Under the pieces are notes generated by a model, which did not search any database, was not told the origin of the DNA, and was given only the letters and a program-made list of their open reading frames with translations. The translations under genes were made by a program, and so were the position numbers. A stretch of 64,000 bases of DNA from Phenylobacterium immobile (ATCC 35973) (GTDB lineage Bacteria; Pseudomonadota; Alphaproteobacteria; Caulobacterales; Caulobacteraceae), in NCBI RefSeq assembly GCF_001375595.1, contig NZ_CVJQ01000001.1, positions 1,302,001-1,366,000 on the forward strand, written 5' to 3'. Shown here in pieces: positions 27,770 to 37,381 of the stretch (position 1 is its first letter; each line of letters begins with the position of its first letter).

Positions 27770-28656
27770 TTGCGTACCTCATCCTGGTTCATCGCTATCC
27801 CGAGCAGTTCAAGCGGCTTTTCAAGGCGATTTACGACCCTTCCAACCACTACGTGGTTCACGTCGACAAGCACTCAGGGCCAGCGCTCGCCAACGAGGTC
27901 GCGCTCTTTCTGTCAACCTACGAGAACGCGGCGATACTTGACAGCAAGCCGGCGCTTTGGGGCGGCTACAGCCTTGTCGACGCCGCCCTGCGCGGCATGG
28001 CCAAGGCGCTCGAGATGAATCCTGACTGGCGATATTTCATCAATCTCAGCGGACAGGATTTCCCGCTGAAAACCCAAGCGCGCATCGCGGCGTTCCTACG
28101 CGCCAATGAGGGTCGAGAATTTCTGCGCGTGCTGGATCAACAGCGAATTCGGCCTGACACTCTGCTCCGGATCAAGCAGGTCACGATCGAAGCCTTCGGC
28201 CGCATATTTCGTACGCCGCTCCGCCGCCCGTTCCTTAAGGGGGTGAGACCTTACATCGGCAATCAGTGGATGACGGTCACCCGTGAGTTCTGTGAGTTCG
28301 CCAGCGGCGATCGACGGGCCGCTCGGTTCAAGGCCTTCTATCGGAACAGCTTTATTGCGGATGAAGGCTTCTTCCCGACCCTGATGATGAGTTCGAATTC
28401 TCATGGAGAGATCGTCAGCGACGACATGCGCACGATCGATTGGGTGCCTGACGGCGACATCAAACTACGCCCGCGGACGTTTGTCGCGAGCGACGTCCCT
28501 ATGCTCACGTCGGGGCCCAACCTCTTCGCACGGAAGTTCGACATGAGCGTGGATAGCGAGGTTATCGACCTGCTGGAGGCCGATCTTGCCGCCCAGAGCC
28601 TAGCCGACACGGCGATGTCCGCCAGCGCGCCGCGAGGCCTGACAGCCGCCGCTTAG
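27766..28656 (+). CDS. GT14 (core-2/I-branching enzyme-like) glycosyltransferase
   Basis: A 296-residue protein of the Branch family (GT14). Landmarks are the N-terminal YLILVHRYPEQFKRLF with VVHVDKHSG, ALWGGYSLVDAALRGM, and the diagnostic FINLSGQDFPLKTQ. GNQWMTVTREFCEF and ADEGFFPTLM supply the probable catalytic acid region. Eukaryotic relatives add beta-1,6-GlcNAc branches; bacterial members act on surface polysaccharides or are related to protein xylosyltransferases. No signal peptide or membrane span, so it acts in the cytoplasm. It is coupled to galE by ATGA. Confidence 0.85.
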   Translation: MIAYLILVHRYPEQFKRLFKAIYDPSNHYVVHVDKHSGPALANEVALFLSTYENAAILDSKPALWGGYSLVDAALRGMAKALEMNPDWRYFINLSGQDFPLKTQARIAAFLRANEGREFLRVLDQQRIRPDTLLRIKQVTIEAFGRIFRTPLRRPFLKGVRPYIGNQWMTVTREFCEFASGDRRAARFKAFYRNSFIADEGFFPTLMMSSNSHGEIVSDDMRTIDWVPDGDIKLRPRTFVASDVPMLTSGPNLFARKFDMSVDSEVIDLLEADLAAQSLADTAMSASAPRGLTAAA

Positions 28657-28699
28657 GGGCTCGCCAGATCAGCACACGCCCGCGAGCGAGGCGGCGGGG

Positions 28700-29692
28700 T
28701 TAGGCTCGCACCAGCGCCTGGTCTGTCGCCCGCACCAGAGCGTCGATCACCCCCGGTTCGGTTGAGGCGTGGCCTGCGTCCCAGACGACCTCCATACGTG
28801 CGCTGGGCCAGGCTTTCGAAAGACGCCAAGCCGCATCCATCGGCGTCACCACGTCGAAGCGGCCCTGCACAATCCACGCGGGAATGTGTTTGATCCGCTC
28901 AATGTTGTCGATGATCCAGCCCTCAGGAAAGAACCCCCGGTTGGTGAAAAAATGGCACTCAATGCGCGCGAAGGCGATGGCGAAGTCGACCTCGTTGAAC
29001 TTTGACGGCCGCGCCTCAGGTCCACGGATCGAGATGGTGTCGCCCTCCCATTGGCTCCAGGCGCTGGCGGCCTCGGCGCGGATCTGGCGGTCGGGGTGGG
29101 TCAGGCGCTTGTGGTAGGCGGCCATCATGTCGCCGCGCTCCTCTATGGGGATTGGCGCGCAGTAGCGTTCCCACGCGTCGGGGAAGAGGATGCCGGCGCC
29201 TTCCTGGTAGAACCACTTCAGCTCGCGTTCGGTCAGCAGGAAAACGCCGCGCAGGATTAGGGCCTCGACCCGCTCGGGGTGCGTAATGGCGTAGGCCAAC
29301 GCCAGCGTTGAGCCCCAGGATCCGCCGAACACCGTCCATTTTTCGACGCCGGCCTTGATGCGCAGGCGCTCTATGTCCTCGATCAGGGTCCAGGTGTTGT
29401 TATCGTCCAGGCTGGCGTTGGGCCGGCTCTTGCCGCAGCCGCGCTGGTCGAACAGCGTCATCCGCCAGCGCAGCGGATTGAAGAACCGCCGCATGGTCGG
29501 GTTGATCGCCCCGCCGGGGCCGCCGTGCAGGATCACGCAGGGCTTGCCGAGGGGGGAGCCGCATTCTTCGTAATAGATGTCATGCCCATCGCCCGTAGGC
29601 ATCCACCCGGTGGCGAAGGGCTCGTTGTCCGGATAGAGGCCGCGCCGGTTGACGGACGACGATATCGCGGCGGTCGGGAAGGTGCGGTCCAT
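28700..29692 (-). CDS. pip: Proline iminopeptidase (alpha/beta hydrolase, S33)
   Basis: A 330-residue prolyl aminopeptidase that releases N-terminal proline from peptides. The oxyanion region is VILHGGPGGA, followed by FDQRGCGKS, and the nucleophile elbow is GGSWGST (Ser). The Asp is in VQGRFDVVTP and the His in WDAGHAS, so the triad is complete. The open frame extends 61 codons upstream, but ATG 29692 matches the family start and leaves a divergent promoter region to the next operon. Confidence 0.93.
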   Translation of the reverse strand: MDRTFPTAAISSSVNRRGLYPDNEPFATGWMPTGDGHDIYYEECGSPLGKPCVILHGGPGGAINPTMRRFFNPLRWRMTLFDQRGCGKSRPNASLDDNNTWTLIEDIERLRIKAGVEKWTVFGGSWGSTLALAYAITHPERVEALILRGVFLLTERELKWFYQEGAGILFPDAWERYCAPIPIEERGDMMAAYHKRLTHPDRQIRAEAASAWSQWEGDTISIRGPEARPSKFNEVDFAIAFARIECHFFTNRGFFPEGWIIDNIERIKHIPAWIVQGRFDVVTPMDAAWRLSKAWPSARMEVVWDAGHASTEPGVIDALVRATDQALVRA

Positions 29693-29865
29693 GCGCCAGC
29701 CTAGCAGATCGCAGCCCGCCGCACACGGGCTAGCGCCGCGACCTTGGCGCGCGCCAGAGGCTGAATCGCGCGCAGACGTCGAAAATCGAACAATAGCGAC
29801 GCTTTCCTCAAACCGGGCAGGACGAACAGGCGTTAAGCTGGCGCCAGGCAGACCGGAGCCGCACC

Positions 29866-32800
29866 CTGTCCACAATCGTCGCGCTTAATCACGTCACCCG
29901 CTACCTTTACGATGAGCCGGTCACGCTCAGCCCCCATGTGGTGCGCCTCAGGCCGGCGCCGCACGCGCGTACGCGCATCCCCAGCTATGCGTTGAAGATC
30001 GAACCGGCCGGTCATTTTATCAATTGGCAACAGGATCCCCACGGCAATTGGCTGGCGCGCCTGGTCTTTCCTGAACCCACACGCGAACTGTCGATCATCG
30101 TCGACCTCACGGCTGAGATGACGGTGGTCAATCCCTTTGATTTCTTCGTCGAGCCCTACGCCGAGGTCTTACCTTTCGCCTACGCCGACGACGTGGCCCA
30201 GGACCTCACGCCTTATCTGTCGATTGAAGACGCCGGCCCGGCGCTCGACGCCTTCGTCGCCGGCCTCAAGACGGAGGGGCAGGCCTCTGTGCCATTCCTC
30301 GTCGGCCTGAACGCCGATCTGCAGCGGCGGGTGGCCTATGGCGTGCGCATGGAGCCTGGCGTGCAGACGCCCGACGAGACTCTAAACTTGGCTTCCGGCT
30401 CCTGCCGCGACTCCGCCTGGCTGCTGGTGCAGATCTTGCGGCGTCTGGGTCTCGCGGCTCGGTTTGTGTCGGGGTACCTCATCCAGCTCAAAGCCGACAT
30501 CGATCCGGTGGACGGGCCGATGGGCACGCGCACGGACTTCACTGACCTGCACGCGTGGGCCGAAGTCTACCTGCCGGGCGCCGGTTGGATCGGTTTCGAC
30601 GCCACCTCCGGCTTGTTGTGTGGGGAAGGCCACATCCCGCTCGCCGCGACGCCGCATTACCGTTCAGCCGCCGCCATCACCGGCCTGGCGGCGCGCGCGG
30701 CAGACCACTTCGACTTCTCCATGTCGGTGACGCGGCTTGTCGAACCCATTCGCATCACCCGGCCCTTCGAGGACGACGCCTTCGAAGACCTGCTGGCCTT
30801 GGGCGACCGTGTCGAGGCCGACCTCTCCGCGCAGGATGTGCGCCTCACTATGGGTGGCGAGCCCACCTTCGTCTCGATCGACGACTTCGAGGCGCCGGAG
30901 TGGAACACCGACGCGTCTGGGCCCACCAAGCCTGCTCTTGCTGAACAGCTGATCGTGCGGCTGAAGAACCGGTTCGGCGCTGGCGGCTTGCTGCACTACG
31001 GCCAAGGCAAGTGGTATCCGGGCGAGCCCCTGCCGCGCTGGGCGCTGGGCTTGCATTGGCGGCGCGACGGCTTGCCGATCTGGCAGGGTCCACAGCCGGC
31101 GGAGCCCGACGAGAGCATCGGCGCCTTCGAGGTTCAGGCCTTCATGCAGAGGTTGGCCGCCCGGCTGGGCGTCGACCCAAAGCATGTCCTCGCCGCTCGC
31201 GAGGAGCCTGTGGGATTGATCAAGGCCGAGGCCGATCTGCCGCCGGACGCTGGAGACGATCCCGATTTTGCCGACCCCGAGGTGCGCGGCGCGCTACGTC
31301 GGACAATCGAGGGCGGGCTGGGCAAGCCTGTCGGCTACGTCCTGCCCCTACGCCGCGCGATCGCCAAGGCGGAAGGCGAGGGATGGCTCAGCGAGGCCTG
31401 GACCTTCCGGCGCGGCAATCTGCACCTCACGCCCGGCGATTCCCCTATCGGCCTCCGGCTACCCTTGAGCCGGTTGCCGGTCCTCAAGCCTGAGGCTTTC
31501 CCGTGGCTTGAAACGGTCGATCCGACCGAGCCGCGCGGGTTCCTGCCGACGCCCGCCGAACTGAGCGCCCGTACGCCCGGCAAGCGCGGGGATAAGGCCC
31601 ATGTGCGTACGGCCCTGGCCGCGGAGGTGCGCGACGGTTTCCTGTGCCTGTTCCTGCCGCCGCTGGCCCGCGCCGAGGAATATCTGGAGCTGATTGCTTT
31701 GATTGAGGCGGTCGGCGACGGGTTGCCGATCCGCATCGAGGGTTATCCCGCGCCGGAGGATCCGCGCCTGGGGGTTTTGCGTGTCACCCCCGATCCTGGG
31801 GTTATCGAGGTTAACGTCCACCCGGCCGAGACCTGGCGCGAGGCTGTCGCCATCACTACGGGCGTCTATGAGGACGCTCGCGCGATCCGCCTGGGCGCGG
31901 ACAAGTTCATGATCGATGGCCGCCACACCGGCACCGGCGGCGGCGCCCATGTGGTGATCGGCGGCGCGCGGCCGGAGGACTCGCCGTTCCTGCGCCGGCC
32001 CGATGTCTTGAAGTCGATCCTGCTCTACTGGCAGCGTCATCCGTCGTTGTCCTACCTGTTCTCCGGCCTGTTCGTGGGTCCGACCAGCCAGGCGCCGCGC
32101 ATCGACGAGGCGCGCCACGACTCCCTCTACGAACTCGACATCGCGCTGGACCTCATTCCGCCGCCGGGCGGGGAGCCGCCTGCGCCATGGCTGGTGGACC
32201 GGCTTCTCCGCAACCTGCTGGTCGATGTCGCCGGCAACACCCACCGCAGCGAGATCTGCATCGACAAGCTGTTCTCGCCGGATGGTCCGGCGGGCCGACT
32301 GGGCCTGCTGGAGTTCCGTGGCTTCGAGATGCCCCCGGACGCGCGAATGAATCTGGCCCAGCAGCTTGTCATCCGCGCGCTCGTCGCCTGGTTCTGGCGA
32401 GAGCCGCAGCAGGGTAAGCTGGTGCGGTGGGGCACGGCGCTGCACGATCGTTTCATGCTGCCGCAGTTCGTCTGGGCGGACTTCCAGAACGTCCTGCGCG
32501 ACTTGAAGATGGCCGGGTATCCGCTTGATCCACATTGGTTCGAGGCCCAGCGCGCGTTTCGCTTCCCAGTCCATGGCGAGGTCGAGTACGGCGGCGTCAC
32601 GCTCGAGTTGCGCCATGCGCTGGAGCCTTGGCACGTCATGGGTGAGGAGAGTTCCCTCGGCGGCACCGTTCGTTTCGTCGACTCCTCGATCGAGCGGCTT
32701 CAGGTATTGGCGCGTGGCTTCAACCGTGAGCGTCACGCCATCACTTGCAACGGCCGCGCCCTGCCGATGACGCCTACTGGCGCCTCGATGGAGGCGGTGG

Positions 32801-33138
32801 CCGGTGTCCGCTACAAGGCCTGGAAGCTCTCGAGCGGTCTGCACCCGAACCTGACCGTCGACGCGCCCCTGACCTTCGACATCATCGATCTCGCCAACGG
32901 CCGATCGCTGGGCGGCTGCGTCTATCATGTCGCCCATCCAGGCGGGCGGAACTATGATACTTTCCCAGTGAACTCCTACGAGGCGCAGGCGCGCCGGCGG
33001 GCGCGGTTCCAGACGTTCGGCCATACGCCGGGGCTGCTCGCCGTGCCGCCAGCTATCGTGTCCGACGAGTTCCCACTGACGCTCGATCTCAGGACTCAAG
33101 ACCACCGCATGTCGGACCCGAGGAACTCCCGTGGCTGA
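29866..33138 (+). CDS. Transglutaminase-like plus DUF2126 (putative amidoligase) protein, probable CTG start
   Basis: A roughly 1090-residue two-part protein. The first 300 residues are a bacterial transglutaminase N-domain and core with the Cys-His-Asp triad intact (C180 in [23 protein letters not shown]). The rest is DUF2126, classed in the literature as a glutamine-synthetase-like putative amidoligase; [34 protein letters not shown] and [11 protein letters not shown] are visible. The first ATG/GTG/TTG in frame is GTG 29938, but family sequence ([15 protein letters not shown]) continues upstream to CTG 29866. GGAG lies 7 nt before this CTG, so I take it as the start. It leads a three-gene operon. 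Biochemical product unknown. Confidence 0.85.
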   Translation: MSTIVALNHVTRYLYDEPVTLSPHVVRLRPAPHARTRIPSYALKIEPAGHFINWQQDPHGNWLARLVFPEPTRELSIIVDLTAEMTVVNPFDFFVEPYAEVLPFAYADDVAQDLTPYLSIEDAGPALDAFVAGLKTEGQASVPFLVGLNADLQRRVAYGVRMEPGVQTPDETLNLASGSCRDSAWLLVQILRRLGLAARFVSGYLIQLKADIDPVDGPMGTRTDFTDLHAWAEVYLPGAGWIGFDATSGLLCGEGHIPLAATPHYRSAAAITGLAARAADHFDFSMSVTRLVEPIRITRPFEDDAFEDLLALGDRVEADLSAQDVRLTMGGEPTFVSIDDFEAPEWNTDASGPTKPALAEQLIVRLKNRFGAGGLLHYGQGKWYPGEPLPRWALGLHWRRDGLPIWQGPQPAEPDESIGAFEVQAFMQRLAARLGVDPKHVLAAREEPVGLIKAEADLPPDAGDDPDFADPEVRGALRRTIEGGLGKPVGYVLPLRRAIAKAEGEGWLSEAWTFRRGNLHLTPGDSPIGLRLPLSRLPVLKPEAFPWLETVDPTEPRGFLPTPAELSARTPGKRGDKAHVRTALAAEVRDGFLCLFLPPLARAEEYLELIALIEAVGDGLPIRIEGYPAPEDPRLGVLRVTPDPGVIEVNVHPAETWREAVAITTGVYEDARAIRLGADKFMIDGRHTGTGGGAHVVIGGARPEDSPFLRRPDVLKSILLYWQRHPSLSYLFSGLFVGPTSQAPRIDEARHDSLYELDIALDLIPPPGGEPPAPWLVDRLLRNLLVDVAGNTHRSEICIDKLFSPDGPAGRLGLLEFRGFEMPPDARMNLAQQLVIRALVAWFWREPQQGKLVRWGTALHDRFMLPQFVWADFQNVLRDLKMAGYPLDPHWFEAQRAFRFPVHGEVEYGGVTLELRHALEPWHVMGEESSLGGTVRFVDSSIERLQVLARGFNRERHAITCNGRALPMTPTGASMEAVAGVRYKAWKLSSGLHPNLTVDAPLTFDIIDLANGRSLGGCVYHVAHPGGRNYDTFPVNSYEAQARRRARFQTFGHTPGLLAVPPAIVSDEFPLTLDLRTQDHRMSDPRNSRG

Positions 33139-35662
33139 GCTCTCCACCGCCGAGCGTCGCCAAGCGAACCTTCGGCCGGACGCCGCAGGCCGTCTGTCGG
33201 CTTGGCTGAGGGGCTATCATCCCTTGCCGGGCGTACCCGACGAGCTATTTGATTCTGCGCGAGTTCCTCGAGATTACTGGTTGAATTTTCTGGGAGATTT
33301 TTCCGAGTATCCGGAGGGGGAGTCCCGTAGCCGGTTCAGCTTGGCGATGCGCCACATCCGCGACACCGGGGTTTCCTACCGGGTCTATGGCGAAGAGACC
33401 GAGCGCGCCTGGCCCTTGGGGCCGATGCCGCTGATCCTCGAACAGGCGGAATGGTCGCAGATCGCCGCAGGCGTCGAGCAGCGCGCCAATTTGATCGAGG
33501 CGGTGCTCCAGGACATCTACGGCGAGGGCAGGTTGGTCGCCGAAGGCGCCCTGCCTGCCGCGGCCTTAACCGGCAGCCCCGACTTTATCCGGGCTATGCG
33601 TGGCGTGCGGCCTGCTGGCGGCAAGTTCATGCAACTTTACGCCGCCGATCTCGGCCGCGGTCCTGACGGGCGCTGGTGGGTGCTGGACGACAAGACCCAG
33701 GCGCCATCGGGCGCTGGCTATGCGCTGGAGAACCGGCTGGTGCTTAGCCGGGCTTATCCCAATCTTTACAATGCTATGAACGTACAACGTCTAGCAAGTT
33801 TCTTCGACGAGCTGCGCAAGGGGCTCACGGGGATCGCTTCGCGTAACGACCCGCGCATTTGCCTGCTGACCCCAGGGCCGTTCAGCGAAACCTATTTTGA
33901 ACAGGCCCATCTCGCCCGTTATCTCGGCTTCCTGCTGGTCCAGGGCGACGATCTCGTGGTCCGCGACGGCAAGGTTTACGTCCGCACCATCGCCGGCCTG
34001 AAGCGCGCCGATGTGATCCTGCGTCGCGTCGACGCGGATTTCCTCGATCCCCTCGAACTGAACAACGCCTCGCACCTGGGCGCGCCGGGCATGCTGGAGG
34101 CGATCCGCCAGGGCGGCGTCGCCATGGTCAATATGCCGGGCACAGGGGTGATGGAGACCCGCGCGCTCCTGGGCTTCCTGCCAAGACTGGCGCGGCGCCT
34201 GCTGGGCGAAGACCTGAAGATGCCGAACGTCGCAACCTGGTGGTGCGGCCAGGCGCGGGAACGGGCCCTGGTGGAGCGCGAATTCGACGACCTCGCCGTG
34301 GCGCCAGCCTTCAAGGGACCGTTGGGCGCGGGGCTCATGGACCGGGCGCGTCTGGTCGCCGAGCTCGATCCGGCCGAACGCGACCGACTACGCCAGCGAA
34401 TTTCCGAACGCCCGGGCGACTACGTCGGCCAGGAGGTGGTCCAGCTTTCCACCATGCCCGTCCTGCGCGACGGCGCCCTCACGCCCGCGCCGTTCGTGCT
34501 GCGGGTCTATGCGGCCGCCACGCCCGACGGTTTCAAGATCATGCCAGGCGGTTTCTGCCGCACCGCCCATAGCGTCGACGTCCGCGCCATATCCATGGGC
34601 GAGGACGCGGGCACGGCGGACGTCTGGGTGATCGGCGACAAGCCCGTCGAGCGGATCACGCTCCTGGCGCGCAAGGAGGACGTGAAGGTCCAGCGCCTGA
34701 TGGGGAACCTGCCCAGCCGCGCGGCCGACAACCTGTTTTGGCTGGGCCGCTACATCGAACGCGCCGAGGCGACGCTTCGCCTCGTTCGGAGCCTGTGCAC
34801 CAGCCTGATGGACGCCGAGTCCGCCATTCATGGGTCCGGCGAGACGCTCGAATGCCTGCAGCAACTGCTGATTGACTGGGGCGCGCTGGACGAGGAGGCG
34901 TTGGGCGCCCGCGCCCTGCTGGCCGCCCGTGACGCCCTGCACGACGAGGACGCCTACGGTTCAGTGATCTACCTCGTCCGCGCTGCGCGCCGCACGGCCT
35001 CCACCATGCGGGAGCGGCTGTCGGCGGACTTCTGGACCCTGATCGTCAATCTCGAGCGCCGTCTGGCCGAAGCGGCGCAGGCGCCCACCTCCGAAGCCGA
35101 GGCGCTGCAGCAGACCGAAAGCGCCCTCCAGATCCTGGCCGCGCTGTCGGGCCTGGCGCAGGAGAACATGAACCGCACCGACGGCTGGCGCTTCCTCGAT
35201 ATGGGCCGCCGGATCGAGCGGGGCATCAACACCTGCCGGATCATGCGTACGCTGGCCCACGACGAGGCCACGATCGACGACCTCGACCTATTCCTGGATC
35301 TGGCCGACAGCCAGATCACCTATCGCGCGCGCTATCTCGTGGGCCTGGCGCTGACCCCAGTGCGCGACATGATTTTGCTGGATCCCTATAACACTCGCTC
35401 GCTCGCCTTCCAGGTCGCCGCGCTCAAGGGTCACATCGCCGCCCTGCCGAGCCTGCGCGAGGATGGCATGCTGGAAGAGCCGCAGCGGATCATCCTGACC
35501 TTGGCCGCTGATGTGGAGACCGAGGACGCCGCCGCGCTGGACACCGACAAGGTGCGCGCCTTCGAGCAGACCCTGATGCGCTTGTCGACGGCGGTCGCCG
35601 ATCGCTATTTTCTGCAGGGCGCCAATGCGTCTCCGACCATCAAGCTGGCGGGGCTGGCTTGA
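33131..35662 (+). CDS. Circularly permuted ATP-grasp fused to alpha-E (DUF403) domain
   Basis: An 843-residue fusion. Residues about 70-490 are a circularly permuted type 2 ATP-grasp domain (visible [80 protein letters not shown]). Residues about 515-830 are the helical alpha-E domain, starting [13 protein letters not shown]. In many bacteria the two are separate adjacent genes, so this is a fused form. ATP-grasp enzymes form amide or peptide bonds, fitting peptide-tag or peptide synthesis together with its neighbours. The GTG start at 33131 overlaps the preceding gene by 8 nt. Confidence 0.9.
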   Translation: MAELSTAERRQANLRPDAAGRLSAWLRGYHPLPGVPDELFDSARVPRDYWLNFLGDFSEYPEGESRSRFSLAMRHIRDTGVSYRVYGEETERAWPLGPMPLILEQAEWSQIAAGVEQRANLIEAVLQDIYGEGRLVAEGALPAAALTGSPDFIRAMRGVRPAGGKFMQLYAADLGRGPDGRWWVLDDKTQAPSGAGYALENRLVLSRAYPNLYNAMNVQRLASFFDELRKGLTGIASRNDPRICLLTPGPFSETYFEQAHLARYLGFLLVQGDDLVVRDGKVYVRTIAGLKRADVILRRVDADFLDPLELNNASHLGAPGMLEAIRQGGVAMVNMPGTGVMETRALLGFLPRLARRLLGEDLKMPNVATWWCGQARERALVEREFDDLAVAPAFKGPLGAGLMDRARLVAELDPAERDRLRQRISERPGDYVGQEVVQLSTMPVLRDGALTPAPFVLRVYAAATPDGFKIMPGGFCRTAHSVDVRAISMGEDAGTADVWVIGDKPVERITLLARKEDVKVQRLMGNLPSRAADNLFWLGRYIERAEATLRLVRSLCTSLMDAESAIHGSGETLECLQQLLIDWGALDEEALGARALLAARDALHDEDAYGSVIYLVRAARRTASTMRERLSADFWTLIVNLERRLAEAAQAPTSEAEALQQTESALQILAALSGLAQENMNRTDGWRFLDMGRRIERGINTCRIMRTLAHDEATIDDLDLFLDLADSQITYRARYLVGLALTPVRDMILLDPYNTRSLAFQVAALKGHIAALPSLREDGMLEEPQRIILTLAADVETEDAAALDTDKVRAFEQTLMRLSTAVADRYFLQGANASPTIKLAGLA

Positions 35663-36555
35663 TCTATTCGATCCGTCATCGCACGACCTACACCTACGAG
35701 TCCGCCGTCACCTTCGCCCGCTGCGTATTGCGGCTGACGCCGACCTCCTCCGGACGACAGACGGTGCTGTCGAGCGCGGTCTCGGTGACGCCGCGTGCGT
35801 CGGAGACCCTTCGGCGTCTTGGTCCTTATGGCGAGCCGACCCTGACGCTGATGATCGATCGGCCGCACACGGCCCTGGTGATCGAGGCGCGGTCGCGGAT
35901 CGAGGTCCATGCACCGCCGGTGGAGGTGGCTGGCGCGCCGGCCTGGGGGGCCGTCCGCGAAGCGGCCTATGAGGTCGATGCGACAGACGCCAACAGTCCC
36001 GCCGCCTTTCTCTATCCCACGCGGCGCACGCCCGTCGCGCCGGCCATCACCGACTATGCGCGAGTGTCCTTTCGGCCTGGCCGCCCGGTCGTCGAGGCCG
36101 CAGCGGAATTGATGGCGCGGATCAAGGCCGACTTTGTCTACGACTCGAAGGCGACCGACGTCTCGACCTTGGCGATGGAGGCCTTCGACGCTCGCCGCGG
36201 CGTCTGCCAGGATTTCGCCCACGTCATGATCTCGGGCTTGCGGGGCCTGGGCCTGCCAGCGGCCTATGTCAGCGGTTACCTGCGCACCAATCCGCCGCCC
36301 GGCCGTCCGCGTCTGGAGGGCGCTGACGCCACCCACGCGTGGGTCTCCTTGTGGTGCGGTGAGGCGCGCGGCTGGATCGGTTTTGATCCGACCAATGACC
36401 TGTTCGCGCAGGATGACCACGTTGTGCTCGCGACGGGCCGCGACTACGCCGATGTGGCGCCGATCGACGGCATCATTCTGTCGCCGGGCGAGCAGAAGCT
36501 GAAGGTGGAAGTGACCGTCGCGCCCGAGGGCGAGGAGGCGGCCTCGGCGGCCTGA
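35659..36555 (+). CDS. Transglutaminase-like cysteine peptidase family protein
   Basis: A 298-residue protein with bacterial transglutaminase N-domain ([16 protein letters not shown]) and a core with intact triad: Cys in RRGVCQDFAH, His in DATHAWVSLW and Asp in GFDPTND. It is a likely peptidase or amidase rather than a cross-linking enzyme. The start is TTG at 35659, overlapping the ATP-grasp stop in TTGA, and its stop lies 1 nt from the stop of the convergent sigma gene. Working with the amidoligase and ATP-grasp proteins, it may trim or reverse the amide product; that is inference. Confidence 0.88.
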   Translation: MIYSIRHRTTYTYESAVTFARCVLRLTPTSSGRQTVLSSAVSVTPRASETLRRLGPYGEPTLTLMIDRPHTALVIEARSRIEVHAPPVEVAGAPAWGAVREAAYEVDATDANSPAAFLYPTRRTPVAPAITDYARVSFRPGRPVVEAAAELMARIKADFVYDSKATDVSTLAMEAFDARRGVCQDFAHVMISGLRGLGLPAAYVSGYLRTNPPPGRPRLEGADATHAWVSLWCGEARGWIGFDPTNDLFAQDDHVVLATGRDYADVAPIDGIILSPGEQKLKVEVTVAPEGEEAASAA

Positions 36556-36556
36556 C

Positions 36557-37129
36557 TCAGGCCCGGCCGATGGCGGCCATGGTTTCCAGGGACAGGAACT
36601 CCGTTACGTCCTCGGCGTCGAGCAATTTCAGCAGCCGAGCGCGCGCGCGGTTCACGCGGCTTTTGATGGTGCCGAGGGCGCAGCCGCAAATCTCGGCCGC
36701 TTCATTGTAGGAAAGCCCAGCCGCGCCGACGAGAATCAAGGCCTCGCGGTGCTCATGGGGCAGCTTCGCCAGCGCCGCCTGCAGCGACTTCATCGCGAGG
36801 CTCCAGTCTTGGCTGGGATCCTCCTTCAGCGTGCTGGCGTAGTCGCCGCCCTCGTCGCGGACCTCGCGGCGGCGGCGCACCACATTGGTGTAGTAGGTAT
36901 TGCGCAGGATCGTGAACAGCCAGGCGCGCAGGTTGGTCCCTGGCTCGAATTTCTCGCGATTGCTCCACGCTTTGATCAGGGTGTCTTGCACCAGGTCGTC
37001 GGCGTCCGACCCATTGTGCGAAAGCGACCAGGCGAAGGCACGCAGCGCCGGGATGAGTCCGACCACCTCATCACGCCAACTCTGGGCTGGGCCGCTTTCG
37101 GAGTCATAAGCATCGGGTCGCAAACCCAT
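36557..37129 (-). CDS. ECF sigma factor of the EcfG (general stress) family
   Basis: A 190-residue ECF sigma factor. Sigma region 2 includes LRAFAWSLSHNGSDADDLVQDTLIKAW and the diagnostic EcfG stretch FEPGTNLRAWLFTILRNTYY, followed by RRRREVRDEGGDYA. Region 4 includes LPHEHREALILVGAAGLSYNEAAEICGCALGTIKSRVNRAR. This pattern is ECF15/EcfG, which drives general stress genes in alphaproteobacteria under NepR/PhyR. Neither nepR nor phyR is adjacent, so it may be a paralogue like SigU rather than the main SigT. I chose ATG 37129 with AGAAGG upstream. Its upstream region has a matching EcfG promoter. Confidence 0.9.
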   Translation of the reverse strand: MGLRPDAYDSESGPAQSWRDEVVGLIPALRAFAWSLSHNGSDADDLVQDTLIKAWSNREKFEPGTNLRAWLFTILRNTYYTNVVRRRREVRDEGGDYASTLKEDPSQDWSLAMKSLQAALAKLPHEHREALILVGAAGLSYNEAAEICGCALGTIKSRVNRARARLLKLLDAEDVTEFLSLETMAAIGRA

Positions 37130-37168
37130 GGCCCGTCGCCTTCTGGCGGGCGCGCATCCCTTGCAAAC

Positions 37169-37183
37169 GGAACCCTCGGTTCC
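37169..37183. repeat. GGAACC inverted repeat upstream of the sigma gene
   Basis: GGAACC-CTC-GGTTCC is a perfect 6-3-6 palindrome in the sigma gene's 5' untranslated region, between its predicted promoter and start codon. A second, related dyad GTTCC-GTTTGCA-GGAAC lies at 37259-37275. A role in binding a regulator is possible. Confidence 0.4.
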
Positions 37184-37238
37184 GCCTGCGGCGCGTCCTA
37201 AATCGTTGAAATGAGGTCTACTAGGGACGTGCGAGGTG

Positions 37239-37263
37239 AACGCGGCGCCTTCTGTTGCGTTCC
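37239..37263 (-). promoter_or_regulatory. EcfG-type promoter GGAAC-N16-CGTT ahead of the sigma gene
   Basis: On the minus strand GGAAC (37263-37259) is followed by 16 nt and CGTT (37242-37239), an exact match to the EcfG/SigT consensus. It lies about 110 nt upstream of the sigma start codon and points toward it, suggesting positive autoregulation. Confidence 0.7.
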
Positions 37264-37381
37264 GTTTGCAGGAACAAGGCGCAATGGTGCGCCAGCGGCT
37301 GGTGACATCCGTGTGCGTTCTTGCGCCGCCCGGCTTTGTGGTCTCCATTCCCGACCCCGCCCGACAGAGAGATGAGGACTG

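Noticed and set aside
31459..33147. 562-codon antisense frame opposite the DUF2126 domain
   Set aside because: Composition of a shadow frame; the plus-strand domains are clear.
37169..37193. Second possible GGAAC promoter element, either strand
   Set aside because: No GTT at 16-17 nt spacing on either strand; recorded only as a palindrome.
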